Shown here piece after piece: positions 32,796 to 41,960 of a stretch of 64,000 nt of DNA. The notes beneath the pieces are model-generated. The model was given only the letters and a program-made list of their open reading frames with translations. It was not told the origin of the DNA and made no database searches. Origin of the DNA: Spirochaetota bacterium. GTDB taxonomy: Bacteria; Spirochaetota; Spirochaetia; Treponematales; UBA12059. The stretch lies in NCBI GenBank assembly GCA_026398615.1, contig JAPLSN010000024.1, positions 61,984 to 125,983 on the forward strand, written 5' to 3'. Within the stretch, counting starts at the first letter, position 1, and each line of letters starts with the position of its first letter. Position numbers and translations under genes: made by a program.

Positions 32796-33755
32796 TCAGG
32801 CACTTTCCGGTTCCCCCGGGGACTTCACCTTTCCGGCGCCGTCGCCCTGCGCGCACAGCATGCCGGCGAGCATGAGCGCAGCGCCGCCGAGGATGCGGCC
32901 GGTGAGCGGCTCCCCGAGGAGGAGGATGCCCCCGATGCCGGCGAAGGGCGATTCCATGGCCAGGATGATGGAGGCGCGGGCCGGGTGGGCCTTCTTCTGC
33001 GCGACGATCTGGAGCGTGAACGCCACGCCGATGGACAGGACGCCGCCATACAGGATGGGGACCAGGGCCGGCAGGAATCCGGCGAACGGATGCGGTTCGA
33101 AGACCCAGGCGGCGCCGAGGCTGAGCAGGGCGCAGGTCGCGAACTGCCCGATGGCCAGGTCCAGGGAATTCATGCCCGGCGAGAGGCGGTCGATGACGAG
33201 GATGTGGAATGCCCAGAAAAAGGCGCCGGCCAACACGACGAGGTCGCCGGGCCTGACCCGGAGGGTTTCGTCCACGCCGAGGAAGTACAGGCCCGCCATG
33301 GCGAGAGCCGCCCCGATCCAGAGGAGCCGGCCGATCTTCCGGCCCGAAAGCGCGTGGATGGCCGGCACGATGACGACGTAGAGGCAGGTGATGAAGCCCG
33401 CGTTGCCCGCCGTCGTCGTTACGAGCCCCGCCTGCTGGAGGCTGGCCGCGGTGAAAAGGACCGTCCCGGCGACGACGCTTCCCGCGACCGCGAGGGCGCC
33501 GACGCGCCAGGCCGACGCGCCTGGTTTTCCCTGCCCGGGAACCGACGCCTCGGGGCTGCCGGGCTTCCTCCCGCGCAAGGCGAAGCGCAGCGGCACGAGC
33601 ATCGCCGCGCCGATGGCGAAGCGGACCGCGTTGTAGGCGAAGGGGCCGATGCTCTCCATGCCGACGCGCTGGGCCACGAAGGCGAAACCCCATATCAGCG
33701 CCGTGAGCAGCAGGAGAAAATCAGCCTTCAATGAATACGTCCGCTCTTCCGCCAT
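32796..33755 (-). CDS. EamA/DMT-superfamily transporter
   Basis: A 319-residue ten-segment membrane protein made of two EamA halves. The N-terminal half begins SLKADFLLLLTALIWGFAFVAQRVG, the DMT signature; the second contains PGDLVVLAGAFFWAFHILVID and ends GGILLLGEPLTGRILGGAALMLAGM. Members export metabolites or amino acids, or drugs; the substrate is unknown. I start at ATG 33755 (MAEERTYS), since GGAGGG is 5 nt upstream; the ORF-track N-terminal 39 residues have no such signal. It is divergent from the unknown gene at 33926. A hairpin (GCCTGAACG/CGTTCAGGC) overlaps its stop. Confidence 0.88.
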   Translation of the reverse strand: MAEERTYSLKADFLLLLTALIWGFAFVAQRVGMESIGPFAYNAVRFAIGAAMLVPLRFALRGRKPGSPEASVPGQGKPGASAWRVGALAVAGSVVAGTVLFTAASLQQAGLVTTTAGNAGFITCLYVVIVPAIHALSGRKIGRLLWIGAALAMAGLYFLGVDETLRVRPGDLVVLAGAFFWAFHILVIDRLSPGMNSLDLAIGQFATCALLSLGAAWVFEPHPFAGFLPALVPILYGGVLSIGVAFTLQIVAQKKAHPARASIILAMESPFAGIGGILLLGEPLTGRILGGAALMLAGMLCAQGDGAGKVKSPGEPESA

Positions 33756-33925
33756 CGCACCCTCCGCTTCGCTTCGATCGTGAAACAGGAGTAATGGGTA
33801 CACGAGAATCAGGCGCTCGTCAACGCGCAAAATCGTTCCGGATCGCTTACAATTCCCATAGCCGCCGGCCAATGGATCCTGTCATCAGGATTCCCGTGCC
33901 AGGGCCGCATCGATGGAGGATGGAA

Positions 33926-34483
33926 ATGGATCGAGAACCCATCATGACCCTGGATTCCGCGCGCAGCGCGAATCCCTGGAATGGCTTCACCTCCAGCGCG
34001 GAGGAAGAAGCCGGGTCGATGAAGGTGAAGGCGTACCCGAGCTTCCCGCCCGGCTTCAAACCCCTCGCGGCCCTCGAGCCGTTCGACAGGCTGACGGGCG
34101 GGCTGCTCCTCGCCCGCAGCGAGGAACGCAGGGAAGTCGGCGCCAACGCGGCATTCTTCTCGGACCTCGCGCGCGTGGACGCCACCCGTCCTTCGACCCT
34201 GCCTGCATTCATCGGCAGGTGGACCGCGCCCTTCACGGCTTCCATGACGCCGCGGAAGCTCGCGGAATTCCTCATCGCATCCCAGCTCGTCATCACCTAC
34301 TGGCACGTCTCGTCCAGTCTCAGGCTTGTCGACGAATGGGACGACGGCAGGAAATACAGGGCGGAATTCGAGGGAGAGCACATCTATTTCACGAGCGAGC
34401 GCCACGTCTCCGGCATAGCGTTCGCGATGGCGCTCGACAGGGAAACGGGCGAGATCGCCGTCGAGACGCTCCACGGGATGTGA
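33926..34483 (+). CDS. conserved hypothetical protein, 185 aa
   Basis: I do not recognise this protein. It is cytoplasmic (no signal peptide or membrane segment), with a middle segment YPSFPPGFKPLAALEPFDRL and a C-terminal part rich in charged and aromatic residues (YRAEFEGEHIYFTSERHVSG, then FAMALDRETGEIAVETLHGM). The start is the ATG at 33926, which has GGAGG 6 nt upstream; the longer ORF-track frame reads antisense into the exporter. Codon use is like neighbouring genes, so it is probably expressed. Confidence 0.6.
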   Translation: MDREPIMTLDSARSANPWNGFTSSAEEEAGSMKVKAYPSFPPGFKPLAALEPFDRLTGGLLLARSEERREVGANAAFFSDLARVDATRPSTLPAFIGRWTAPFTASMTPRKLAEFLIASQLVITYWHVSSSLRLVDEWDDGRKYRAEFEGEHIYFTSERHVSGIAFAMALDRETGEIAVETLHGM

Positions 34484-34521
34484 AAACCCGTGCACATCGG
34501 CCAGTCCGGCTCCCGGACCTT

Positions 34522-35490
34522 CTACCCGCCCGGCCGGCCGGGCGATGAAACCATGGCGCACAACGTGCCATTGAGCCGGAAGCGGCCGAACCCGTGCGGA
34601 AGCACGAGGTGCGAACCCTTCCGGAGCGGCCACGATCCGGCGCCTCGCCCGAGCGAGCCTTCGCCCGAGATGACGCCCAGTATGAGGAAGGGCTCGTCGT
34701 GCGGCAGCTCCATCGAACCGGACACCGCCTGCCGCGACAGGGTGAAATGCCCGTTGCGCGTGAAGACCGTGGTGACGCCGCCATGCCTGCGGATCGTCTC
34801 CGGCCGTTCGTCCGCGTCGACGTAGGGAAAACGCGCGGCGGCCAGCGCCTTTTCCAGGTGCAGGTCCCGCCGCGTTCCGGCCCGATCCCGACGATCCCAG
34901 TCGTAAATCCTGTAGGTCAGGTCGGAACTCTGCTGGGTTTCGAGGACGAGCGCGCCCGAGCACAGGGCGTGGATCGTCCCGCTCGGGATGTAATGGAAAT
35001 CCCCCGGCTTGATCGGGACGCGACGGAGCAGGCGATCCCATTCCCCCGCGCTCGCCATCGCCTCGAATTCCCCCCGCGTCCGCGCGTTGTGGCCGAGGAT
35101 GATGGAAGCCCCCCGCGTGCAGTCGATGATGTACCAGCATTCGCTCTTGCCCGACTCCTCGCCGTTTCCGGCGCGCGCCGCTTCGTCGCCGGGATGCACC
35201 TGGACCGAAAGGTCGTCACGGGCGTCGAGGATCTTCACGAGCAGGGGAAAACCGTCCCCGCGCAGGCCGCCGAACAGGTCGCGCCGTTCCTTCCAGAGTT
35301 CCAGGAGCGTCATCCCGGCCCAGGGCGGGTTGACCGCCCTGCAGGGACCCGCGGGATGAGCGCTCACAGCCCAGCATTCGCCCGTACTGTCCGAGGGGAT
35401 ATCGAAGCCGAAATCCTCGCGCAGGCGGGTTCCTCCCCAAATCCTCTCCTTGAAAACCGGTTCGAGGATGATGGGCTCGATGGCGATCAC
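34522..35490 (-). CDS. manA: ManA, type I mannose-6-phosphate isomerase
   Basis: A 322-residue cupin enzyme interconverting mannose-6-phosphate and fructose-6-phosphate. The conserved zinc ligands are seen in LSVQVHPGDE, ECWYII and GTIHALC; other signatures are VFKERIWGGTRL near the N-terminus and FHYIPSGTIHALCSG. The length fits the short bacterial/Gram-positive type. The start is taken as GTG 35490 (VIAIEPIIL); a second GTG lies three codons upstream. Its gene begins 25 bp after the stop of the ROK sugar kinase, so the two are almost surely cotranscribed: hexose phosphorylation followed by isomerisation. Confidence 0.92.
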   Translation of the reverse strand: MIAIEPIILEPVFKERIWGGTRLREDFGFDIPSDSTGECWAVSAHPAGPCRAVNPPWAGMTLLELWKERRDLFGGLRGDGFPLLVKILDARDDLSVQVHPGDEAARAGNGEESGKSECWYIIDCTRGASIILGHNARTRGEFEAMASAGEWDRLLRRVPIKPGDFHYIPSGTIHALCSGALVLETQQSSDLTYRIYDWDRRDRAGTRRDLHLEKALAAARFPYVDADERPETIRRHGGVTTVFTRNGHFTLSRQAVSGSMELPHDEPFLILGVISGEGSLGRGAGSWPLRKGSHLVLPHGFGRFRLNGTLCAMVSSPGRPGG

Positions 35491-35515
35491 CGCACGCACC
35501 CCGGTGTCGAATCTG

Positions 35516-36409
35516 TCATGCCCGCCGTCCCGTCCGCGCGCGTTCGGCCGCGCGGAAAGCGAGCGCAAAACCGCCCTTCAGGCCGGAATGCTCGCCGAGT
35601 CCCGGCGGTACGACGTACCCGTCGATGTCGTCGAGGCGGCGGTGCCGCACGTACCCGGCCAGCAGCCCGACCAGCTTCCGCCGGACGAGGGGGAAAAGGC
35701 TGGTCCGCTTCATGACGCCTCCCCCGAGTATCATGCGTTCCGGTGAAAGCACGAGCAGGTAGTCCATGAGCGCCTGGGCGATATAGGCGGACTCCAGCTC
35801 CCAGACGGCGTCCGAGTCATCCAGGTCCTGTCCCTTGACGCCCCGGCGCGCTTCGATCGCCGGCCCCGCGGCGAGGCCTTCCAGGCAATCCCGGTGATAG
35901 GGGCAGGTACCCGGGAATGCGTCCCCGTCCTCCCTCCTGACCAGGATATGCCCCATCTCCGGGTGGGTCATGCCGTGGAGGGGTTTCCCGTCGATGACCG
36001 CGCCGACGCCGATGCCGGTGCCCACCGTCATGTAGAGGAGGGAACCCAGGCCCCTTCCCGCGCCCCACGCTTGTTCCCCGAGCGCGGCCGCGTTGACGTC
36101 CGTGTCGAAGCCCACGGGCAGCCCGAGGCGGTTTTTCAGCTCGCGCAGGAGCGGGAAATTCGCCCAGGCGATCTTGGGAGTGGTGGTGATGCTGCCGTAC
36201 GACGGACTCGACTCGTCGAGGTCCACCGGACCGAAGGACCCGATGCCGAGCGCCTCGATTTCCTTGCCGCGCAGGAACTCCACGGCCTTGCCGACCGTCT
36301 CTTCGGGACTTGTCGTCGGAACCACGAGCCGGTCCTCGATCCCGCCGCCTTCGTTCCCGACGCCCATGACGAACTTGGTGCCTCCGGCTTCCATAGATCC
36401 GAGCTTCAT
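35516..36409 (-). CDS. ROK-family fructokinase/mannokinase-type sugar kinase
   Basis: A 297-residue ROK kinase. It has the phosphate-binding start SMEAGGTKFVMGVG, the catalytic region PVGFDTDVNAAALGEQAWGAG and TVGTGIGVGAVIDG, the zinc module HILVRREDGDAFPGTCPYHRDCLEGLAAGPAI, and the late ERMILGGGVM motif. The sequence type is that of ScrK/GmuE fructokinase-mannokinases. It is followed by manA and lies 56 bp after the GlcNAc-type kinase gene. Start ATG 36409 has GAAAGG upstream. Substrate is likely fructose or mannose, inferred from subfamily and its place beside manA. Confidence 0.9.
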   Translation of the reverse strand: MKLGSMEAGGTKFVMGVGNEGGGIEDRLVVPTTSPEETVGKAVEFLRGKEIEALGIGSFGPVDLDESSPSYGSITTTPKIAWANFPLLRELKNRLGLPVGFDTDVNAAALGEQAWGAGRGLGSLLYMTVGTGIGVGAVIDGKPLHGMTHPEMGHILVRREDGDAFPGTCPYHRDCLEGLAAGPAIEARRGVKGQDLDDSDAVWELESAYIAQALMDYLLVLSPERMILGGGVMKRTSLFPLVRRKLVGLLAGYVRHRRLDDIDGYVVPPGLGEHSGLKGGFALAFRAAERARTGRRA

Positions 36410-36464
36410 GCTGCAGCGCCTTTCTCCCGTTCGGGAACAGACATGGTATGAATCAAGCTGCCGG

Positions 36465-37418
36465 TCATGCAAGTCCGGCTGGAGGCCGTCCCGATCCGGT
36501 CATCGCCCTGGCCAGCAGGCAGGCGCCGTCCACCGCCGGGGACAGAGCTTCCACGATCTCGAGCCCCGGCACGAAACCCCTGGCGAGCGTCGACACCCTC
36601 GCACGCAGGACGTGGTCGTTTTCGATGAAGCCGCCCCGGTACGCGAGCCGTTTTCGCCCGAGCTCCGGGTCGAGCGGTCCGGCCGCGGACCGGACCAGGA
36701 GGGCCAACTCACGCGCCGCCGCATTGAAAATGTCGGCGGCCAGCGGGTCAGCTCTGTCCCTCAGCTCCCCGACGACGGGGGCGAAGCGGGCGATCTCGCG
36801 CTTGTCGAGCCGTTCGTGGAACAGTTCGATGAAATCGAAGGGTGACGCCAGACCGAAATGCGCGAGTGCGGCGTCGATGAGCCCGCTGTGGAAGTCGCGG
36901 CCTTCCCGGGACTTGATGCCCCTGCTGATGGCCTGGAAGGCGACCCAATAGGCCGACCCTTCGTCGCCGAGGAGATGCCCCCAACCCCCGATCCGTATCG
37001 AGCGGCCGCTGTACACGCGTCCGAAGGCGATGGCGCCGGTCCCCGCTATCAGGAGCAGGCCCTCGGTATCGCGCAGCGCCCCGGCAAGGGCAGGCTCGGC
37101 GTCATTCCCGGCGGCGACAGCCGCTTCCTGCGGGATTCCCGCGGCTTCCCGCAGGAGATTCGCGAAACGCGGGCCATCTTCGGGCGCATCGACGCCCGCC
37201 GAACCGGCGAATCCCGCCGCGCAGTCCCGGGGATCGATTCCGGCTTCGCCGTACGCCCGGGAAAAAAGCCCGGCCAGCGTTTCGCGGACCTTCTCCATTG
37301 GGTTGGAGCGGGGATTGGTGCTTCCCGATTCGGCGTAAAACAGGCGTTCGCCGTCCAGGGTTTCGATGGCAAGCCGGGAATTCGTCCCCCCGCCGTCGAA
37401 ACCGAAAATCCATCGCAT
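36465..37418 (-). CDS. N-acetylglucosamine/glucosamine kinase of the BadF/BadG family
   Basis: A 317-residue ASKHA-fold sugar kinase. ATP-binding sites appear as IFGFDGGGTNSRLAIE, LLIAGTGAIAFGR and RIGGWGHLLGDEGSAYWV, which are the family signatures of eukaryotic-type NAG kinase and bacterial glucosamine kinase (GspK) proteins. It should phosphorylate GlcNAc (or glucosamine) at O6, feeding the divergent nagA-nagB. Two copies of the GCTCTGTCCC motif lie inside the gene (near 36540 and 36751), within or between reading-frame codons, without disrupting it. The intergenic region to nagA is 261 bp and carries promoter-like boxes. Confidence 0.88.
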   Translation of the reverse strand: MRWIFGFDGGGTNSRLAIETLDGERLFYAESGSTNPRSNPMEKVRETLAGLFSRAYGEAGIDPRDCAAGFAGSAGVDAPEDGPRFANLLREAAGIPQEAAVAAGNDAEPALAGALRDTEGLLLIAGTGAIAFGRVYSGRSIRIGGWGHLLGDEGSAYWVAFQAISRGIKSREGRDFHSGLIDAALAHFGLASPFDFIELFHERLDKREIARFAPVVGELRDRADPLAADIFNAAARELALLVRSAAGPLDPELGRKRLAYRGGFIENDHVLRARVSTLARGFVPGLEIVEALSPAVDGACLLARAMTGSGRPPAGLA

Positions 37419-37463
37419 GCACCGCCCTCCGTGTTTCCGGTCGTATCGCCGTGGTCACCGATG

Positions 37464-37491
37464 TTCAATCAGCGTCCGGTCAGGTTACAAT
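37464..37491 (+). promoter_or_regulatory. candidate promoter in the divergent nagA upstream region
   Basis: TTCAAT and TACAAT are 16 bp apart, reading towards nagA, in a locally AT-rich stretch. A second possible set, TTGTTT and AATAGT with 17 bp between, lies near 37530-37560. Confidence 0.4.
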
Positions 37492-37679
37492 ACTGGGTAC
37501 GATAGCAGGGATCCGGGGAAAAGACAATTTGTGTTGTTTTTTCAAGCAACTATCAGAATAGTACCGGTAGCTGATCCATCAGGGAGAACGGAACAACCGG
37601 AAACCGCTCCGCTCTCGACCGGCTGGCGCGAACCGGATCGCAGAGGGGTCAACGCCGGGCACGAGCGAGGAGAGCCTTC

Positions 37680-38849
37680 ATGGGCATCATCTGCATCCAT
37701 AACGCCACGGTCCTGGCAGGTTATGCCAACATGGACAAGTGCGCCGTCATGGTCGAGGACGGCCTGATCGCCGACGTTTTTTCCGAACGCCGCTTCGAGC
37801 AAAAGCGCCTGCCTTCGGATGCCGTCGTCATCGATGCCGAAGGGGCTTTCGTCTCGCCGGGCTTCATCGACACCCATATACACGGCTTCGCGGGGTTCGG
37901 GACCGAGGACCTCTCCGCCGACGCGATCACGGCCATGTCCGACAGACTCGGCGGCTACGGTGTCACCGCGTTCTGCCCCACCATCTACCCGATGGAAGAA
38001 GGGGACATGCTGGCGGCCATCGGCGCCTGCGTCGACGCGATGGGCCGGGAACAAGGCGCGCGCATCATGGGCGTCCACCTGGAAGGCCCCTTCATCTCCC
38101 CCGCGCGCCTGGGGGTCCAGCGCCCCGAACACGTCCGTCCCGTCGACCTGGACCTCATGGAGCGCCTGTACGAAGCCGGACGCGGCAGGATCACCAACAT
38201 GACCGTGGCTCCCGAACTCAAGGGGATGCGCGAGCTGGCCCTCTATTGCATCAAGCGGAACATCGTGCTCCAGGCGGGCCACACGGACGCCACCTACGAG
38301 AACATGCTGGAGGGAATGCAGGCGGGCATCCTCCACTCCACCCACTTCTTCAACGCGATGTCGAGGCTCCACCACCGCGACCCCGGGGCCGTGGGCGCCA
38401 TCATGATCCACTCCGAACTTTCCTGCGAGATCATCGCCGACGGGAAGCACGTCCACCCGGATCTCATCCGCCTGCTTCTCCGGGACAAGCCGGCCAGCAA
38501 GGTCGTCCTCGTCACCGATTCTCTCAAGCCGACGGAGCAGGTCAACTGCCCGCTCTACGCGAACCGCGAGCTCGTGGCGCTCAGGGACGGCGTCTTCCGG
38601 CGGGAGAGCGACGACGTCATGGCGGGCTCCGCGCTCACGATGATCGAAGGCGTCCGCAACCTCGTTTCCTACGGCATCCCGATCGAGGTGGCCGCCCAGA
38701 TGGCCGCGGCGAACCCTTCGAGGATACTGTCGCTCGGCAAGCGCGGACTTCTCGTCCCGGGCTACGAGGCGGACATCGCGGTGTTCGACGGGGATTTCCG
38801 GGTGCTCGCGACGATCGCCGGCGGCCGCTTCGTCAAGCGCAATATTTGA
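37680..38849 (+). CDS. nagA: NagA, N-acetylglucosamine-6-phosphate deacetylase
   Basis: A 389-residue amidohydrolase that removes acetate from GlcNAc-6-phosphate. Metal and catalytic sites: [57 protein letters not shown] and the catalytic Asp of LVTDSL. The late block [26 protein letters not shown] is typical of the family. The ATG at 37680 has AGGAG 9 nt upstream. nagB starts 25 bp after the stop, so the two form an operon that converts GlcNAc-6-P to fructose-6-P. Confidence 0.95.
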   Translation: MGIICIHNATVLAGYANMDKCAVMVEDGLIADVFSERRFEQKRLPSDAVVIDAEGAFVSPGFIDTHIHGFAGFGTEDLSADAITAMSDRLGGYGVTAFCPTIYPMEEGDMLAAIGACVDAMGREQGARIMGVHLEGPFISPARLGVQRPEHVRPVDLDLMERLYEAGRGRITNMTVAPELKGMRELALYCIKRNIVLQAGHTDATYENMLEGMQAGILHSTHFFNAMSRLHHRDPGAVGAIMIHSELSCEIIADGKHVHPDLIRLLLRDKPASKVVLVTDSLKPTEQVNCPLYANRELVALRDGVFRRESDDVMAGSALTMIEGVRNLVSYGIPIEVAAQMAAANPSRILSLGKRGLLVPGYEADIAVFDGDFRVLATIAGGRFVKRNI

Positions 38850-38874
38850 CAAGGATCATGGGAGGAGGAAGACA

Positions 38875-39678
38875 GTGAGGCTCGTCATCAGGCAGGACTT
38901 CGACGCCGTCTCCCTCTGGGCGGCCAACCACGTCGTGCGTCGCATCAATGCCGCGAAGGCAGCTGCGGAGAAGCCCTTCGTGCTGGGACTGCCCACGGGG
39001 TCTTCGCCGCTGGGCATGTACGCGCGGCTCGTCGAACTCCGCGCGGCCGGGAAGGTCTCTTTCCGGGACGTCGTCACCTTCAACATGGACGAGTACGTCG
39101 GGCTGCCCGAAGACCACCCGGAAAGCTACCACAGCTTCATGTGGAAAGCCTTCTTCGGGAAGGTGGACATCGATCCCGCCAACGTCAACATCCCGGATGG
39201 CAACGCGCCTGACCTCGGGGCGGAATGCGCGCGCTACGAGGCGAAGATCGGGGCGCTCGGCGGCATCGACCTCTTCGTCGGCGGGATCGGCGCCGACGGG
39301 CACATCGCCTTCAACGAGCCCGGCTCGTCGCTTTCCTCGCGGACGCGCGTGAAGACCCTGACCCGCGATACGAAGACGGTCAACGCGCGCTTTTTCGGCG
39401 GCGATTTTTCGAAGGTGCCGTCGACGGCGCTCACGGTGGGCGTGGGCACGATCATGGATTCTCGCGAAGTCCTCATCCTCGCGTCGGGCATGGGCAAGGC
39501 GCGCGCGCTCCGGCACGCGATCGAGGAGGGCGTGAACCACCTCTGGCCGGTGAGCTGCCTTCAGCTCCATCCGAACGGGATCATCGTGTGCGACGAGGAC
39601 GCGACGATGGAACTCAAGGTCGGCACCGCGCGGTACTTCAAGGAGATGGAGTCGACCACCTTCGACGACGGTGCATGA
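38875..39678 (+). CDS. nagB: NagB, glucosamine-6-phosphate deaminase
   Basis: A 267-residue enzyme that isomerises and deaminates glucosamine-6-phosphate to fructose-6-phosphate and ammonia. The signature blocks are [18 protein letters not shown], the catalytic Asp region [41 protein letters not shown] and [20 protein letters not shown]. The start is a GTG after GGAGGAAG. The length is normal, lacking the GlcNAc6P allosteric extension. It ends the nagAB operon; the facing ankyrin gene is convergent. Confidence 0.95.
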   Translation: MRLVIRQDFDAVSLWAANHVVRRINAAKAAAEKPFVLGLPTGSSPLGMYARLVELRAAGKVSFRDVVTFNMDEYVGLPEDHPESYHSFMWKAFFGKVDIDPANVNIPDGNAPDLGAECARYEAKIGALGGIDLFVGGIGADGHIAFNEPGSSLSSRTRVKTLTRDTKTVNARFFGGDFSKVPSTALTVGVGTIMDSREVLILASGMGKARALRHAIEEGVNHLWPVSCLQLHPNGIIVCDEDATMELKVGTARYFKEMESTTFDDGA

Positions 39679-39795
39679 ACGACCGGGATGCCCCGGCGAA
39701 GGAAATGAACGGCACGGACGTGGGCGTTGATCCGGGTTCATTGCATCTGCGGCATCGACGGCCAGGAAGACCCGGAAGGCGCCGCGCGCCGATTC

Positions 39796-41823
39796 TCAGG
39801 GTTTCCTGCGTGTACCCGCCGGGCGCGTCCCTTCGACGGCTCCCGCTTTCCTGAGCAGCTCCGCCCCTTCCGTGTTGCCCATCCGGATCGCGCGATCCAG
39901 AGCGGTACTTCCATTCGCCATTTTCGCGTTTACGTCGACGCCGGCTGCTATCAGGAAACGGATCGTACCGTTCGAGATGGCGCCCTCGAAGCCGGTCGCC
40001 TGGTGCAGGAGGGTCGTTCCGTATGCGTCGACCTCCCCGGGATCTCCCCCTTTCCCGCAGAGCCATTCGACCATGCCGGGATGGATGCACGCATCGAAGA
40101 GGGCGGATCTCATCTGGGAGTCCTTTTTCCCCACGGGCAGGCGTTTTTCTTCCACCAGGTATCGCGCGAGCTCGAGGTTCCCCGACCCGCACGCGGCGTG
40201 GAGTATCGTCCGACCGTCGGATGCGACGGCGAAAAAATTCGCCCCTTTCGCGCCGAGGTACTTCGTCCGTCCGAGATTGCCGGTCTGCGCGGTCACGAAC
40301 AGGGGCGTCCTTCCTCCGCCTAGATCGACGTCCGGGGCGGAAAGTTCATCCACGCAGGAACGCCAGGCGCGATCGTCCGGGAGTTGCGAAAGCGCGTAAA
40401 AACGTTCACCCCATTCTTCCAGGGCGGTCTTCGGGGGGACGTTGCCGCTTCCGGGTGACGATGCCGCGCGGACACCGCCGCGCGTCTCGAGAAGGGAGGC
40501 GATCGCGCTCTTGCCATGCGCTTCCGCCCAATCCAGCGCGGTGCCGAACCCGCCGACCGCAATGGCCGGGTCGGCGCCCCTGTCGAGAAGATAGCCGACT
40601 ATCGCCGCATCGCCTCCCGAGCCTCGGTAGTCGACGGCGGTCATGAGTATCGTGAACCCCGCGTCGCCCTTTCCATTGACGTCCGCTCCCCGGTCGACGA
40701 GGAATTTCACCATGTCGAGATGACCGCCGAATACCGCTGCCTGAAGAGGGGTCCATCGTCCTTGCGGCTTGTCCAGGTTGGCGCCCGCTCCGAGGAGATA
40801 TACGGCGAGTTCCAGGTTGCCCGCGTACGCGGCAGCGACGAGCGGAGCGTCAAAGGCATTCTTCGCGTCCTGATCGTTCGTCAGCCCCCCCGATTCGACC
40901 AGCATCTTCACGATCCCGACGTCGCCCGCCCGCGATGCGTACTGCATCGCGGTCACGCCGTAGCGGTCGCGCGCCGACGGCGAGCCTCCCCGCGAGAGGA
41001 TGTCCCGGACGAGTTTCGCGTCGCGCCTGTCGACGGCGAGAAAGATGAGGGGTTTCCCGTCCGGCCCGGGATCGTCGGGGGAACGGACGAGGGGATACAG
41101 GAATGCGAACGATGTCGTCTTCCCGGACGCGTAGGCGCGGCATGCCGTCGCCGCCGGAATCGGCGCTTTCGCCAGCTTCATCACGAGCGCGTCATCGCCC
41201 GTCGCCACGATGTAGTCGAGGGCGGACATACCTTCCCCGGATGATCTCGCGGCATCCGCGCCGAGCTCGGCAAGTTTCAGGATCATCGTTCCGCGGTTCC
41301 CGCCGGACGCGAGATTGGACGCTGCAAGCAGGATCGGCGTATACCCCGACGGCGTGACGGGGTCCACCGGCGAACCGTACCCGATGAGCAGGCTGAACAT
41401 CGCGTATCGGCCCTCGCGGGCGACGACGTGGATCGGGAGGAACCCGTCAGAATCGGGGATCGAGATGGCGGATTTCAGAAGGGCCTTGTCCAAGCCCGCC
41501 TTGACGAGGTAATCGAGCATCTCGGGGAAATTCGCGTCCATGGCGACGGTATGCGGCCCCCATCCCGACTTGTCGAGCAGGTTGGGCGACGCCTTTTTCG
41601 CCACCAGGAGTTTCGCGATGGCGACGTTTCCGCGCGCTGCGGCATAGAAGAGCGGCGTACGGCCCAGGTCGTCCTTCGCGTTCGGATCGGCGCCGGCTAA
41701 AAGGGCGGCCTGAACGCCTTTGGCGTTTTCCCCCTTGACCGCCTTGAAAAGATCCTGGTTCGGCGCGGCCGAAACGGCGACGGATGCGGCGAGCGCGAGG
41801 AACGCGGCGAGCTTGAACTTCAT
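39796..41823 (-). CDS. secreted ankyrin-repeat protein, 675 aa
   Basis: A signal peptide (MKFKLAAFLALAASVAVSAA) precedes about fifteen ankyrin repeats, each with the GxTPLxxAAxxGN-type pattern: for example DLGRTPLFYAAARGNVAIAK, RWTPLQAAVFGGHLDMVKFL, and SDGRTILHAACGSGNLELAR. The non-repeat linker near residues 440-490 (SSPGSGNVPPKTALEEWGE) separates two blocks. Ankyrin repeats bind proteins; an exported one may act in the periplasm or outside. I start at 41823, where AAGGAG lies 8 nt upstream, and drop the ORF-track extension. It is next to the adenylate cyclase but not overlapping it. Confidence 0.88.
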   Translation of the reverse strand: MKFKLAAFLALAASVAVSAAPNQDLFKAVKGENAKGVQAALLAGADPNAKDDLGRTPLFYAAARGNVAIAKLLVAKKASPNLLDKSGWGPHTVAMDANFPEMLDYLVKAGLDKALLKSAISIPDSDGFLPIHVVAREGRYAMFSLLIGYGSPVDPVTPSGYTPILLAASNLASGGNRGTMILKLAELGADAARSSGEGMSALDYIVATGDDALVMKLAKAPIPAATACRAYASGKTTSFAFLYPLVRSPDDPGPDGKPLIFLAVDRRDAKLVRDILSRGGSPSARDRYGVTAMQYASRAGDVGIVKMLVESGGLTNDQDAKNAFDAPLVAAAYAGNLELAVYLLGAGANLDKPQGRWTPLQAAVFGGHLDMVKFLVDRGADVNGKGDAGFTILMTAVDYRGSGGDAAIVGYLLDRGADPAIAVGGFGTALDWAEAHGKSAIASLLETRGGVRAASSPGSGNVPPKTALEEWGERFYALSQLPDDRAWRSCVDELSAPDVDLGGGRTPLFVTAQTGNLGRTKYLGAKGANFFAVASDGRTILHAACGSGNLELARYLVEEKRLPVGKKDSQMRSALFDACIHPGMVEWLCGKGGDPGEVDAYGTTLLHQATGFEGAISNGTIRFLIAAGVDVNAKMANGSTALDRAIRMGNTEGAELLRKAGAVEGTRPAGTRRKP

Positions 41824-41960
41824 CGCAATCTCCTTGGGGAAGTTCCCGTGGGCGGTTTTCCCGACAAGGTGGAGTATCGCGCTCCGGGAAGCAAGGATCA
41901 AACGGCGGATCCTGGCCGGCGACATCCGGCAGCGCCCCGAAACCGCGGGCGACATGACCA

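Noticed and set aside
33809-35140. A 443-aa minus-strand ORF across manA and the unknown gene
   Set aside because: It is out of frame with manA, whose motifs and start are clear, and antisense to the gene at 33926.
37542-38852. A 436-aa minus-strand ORF
   Set aside because: It is antisense to nagA along its full length.
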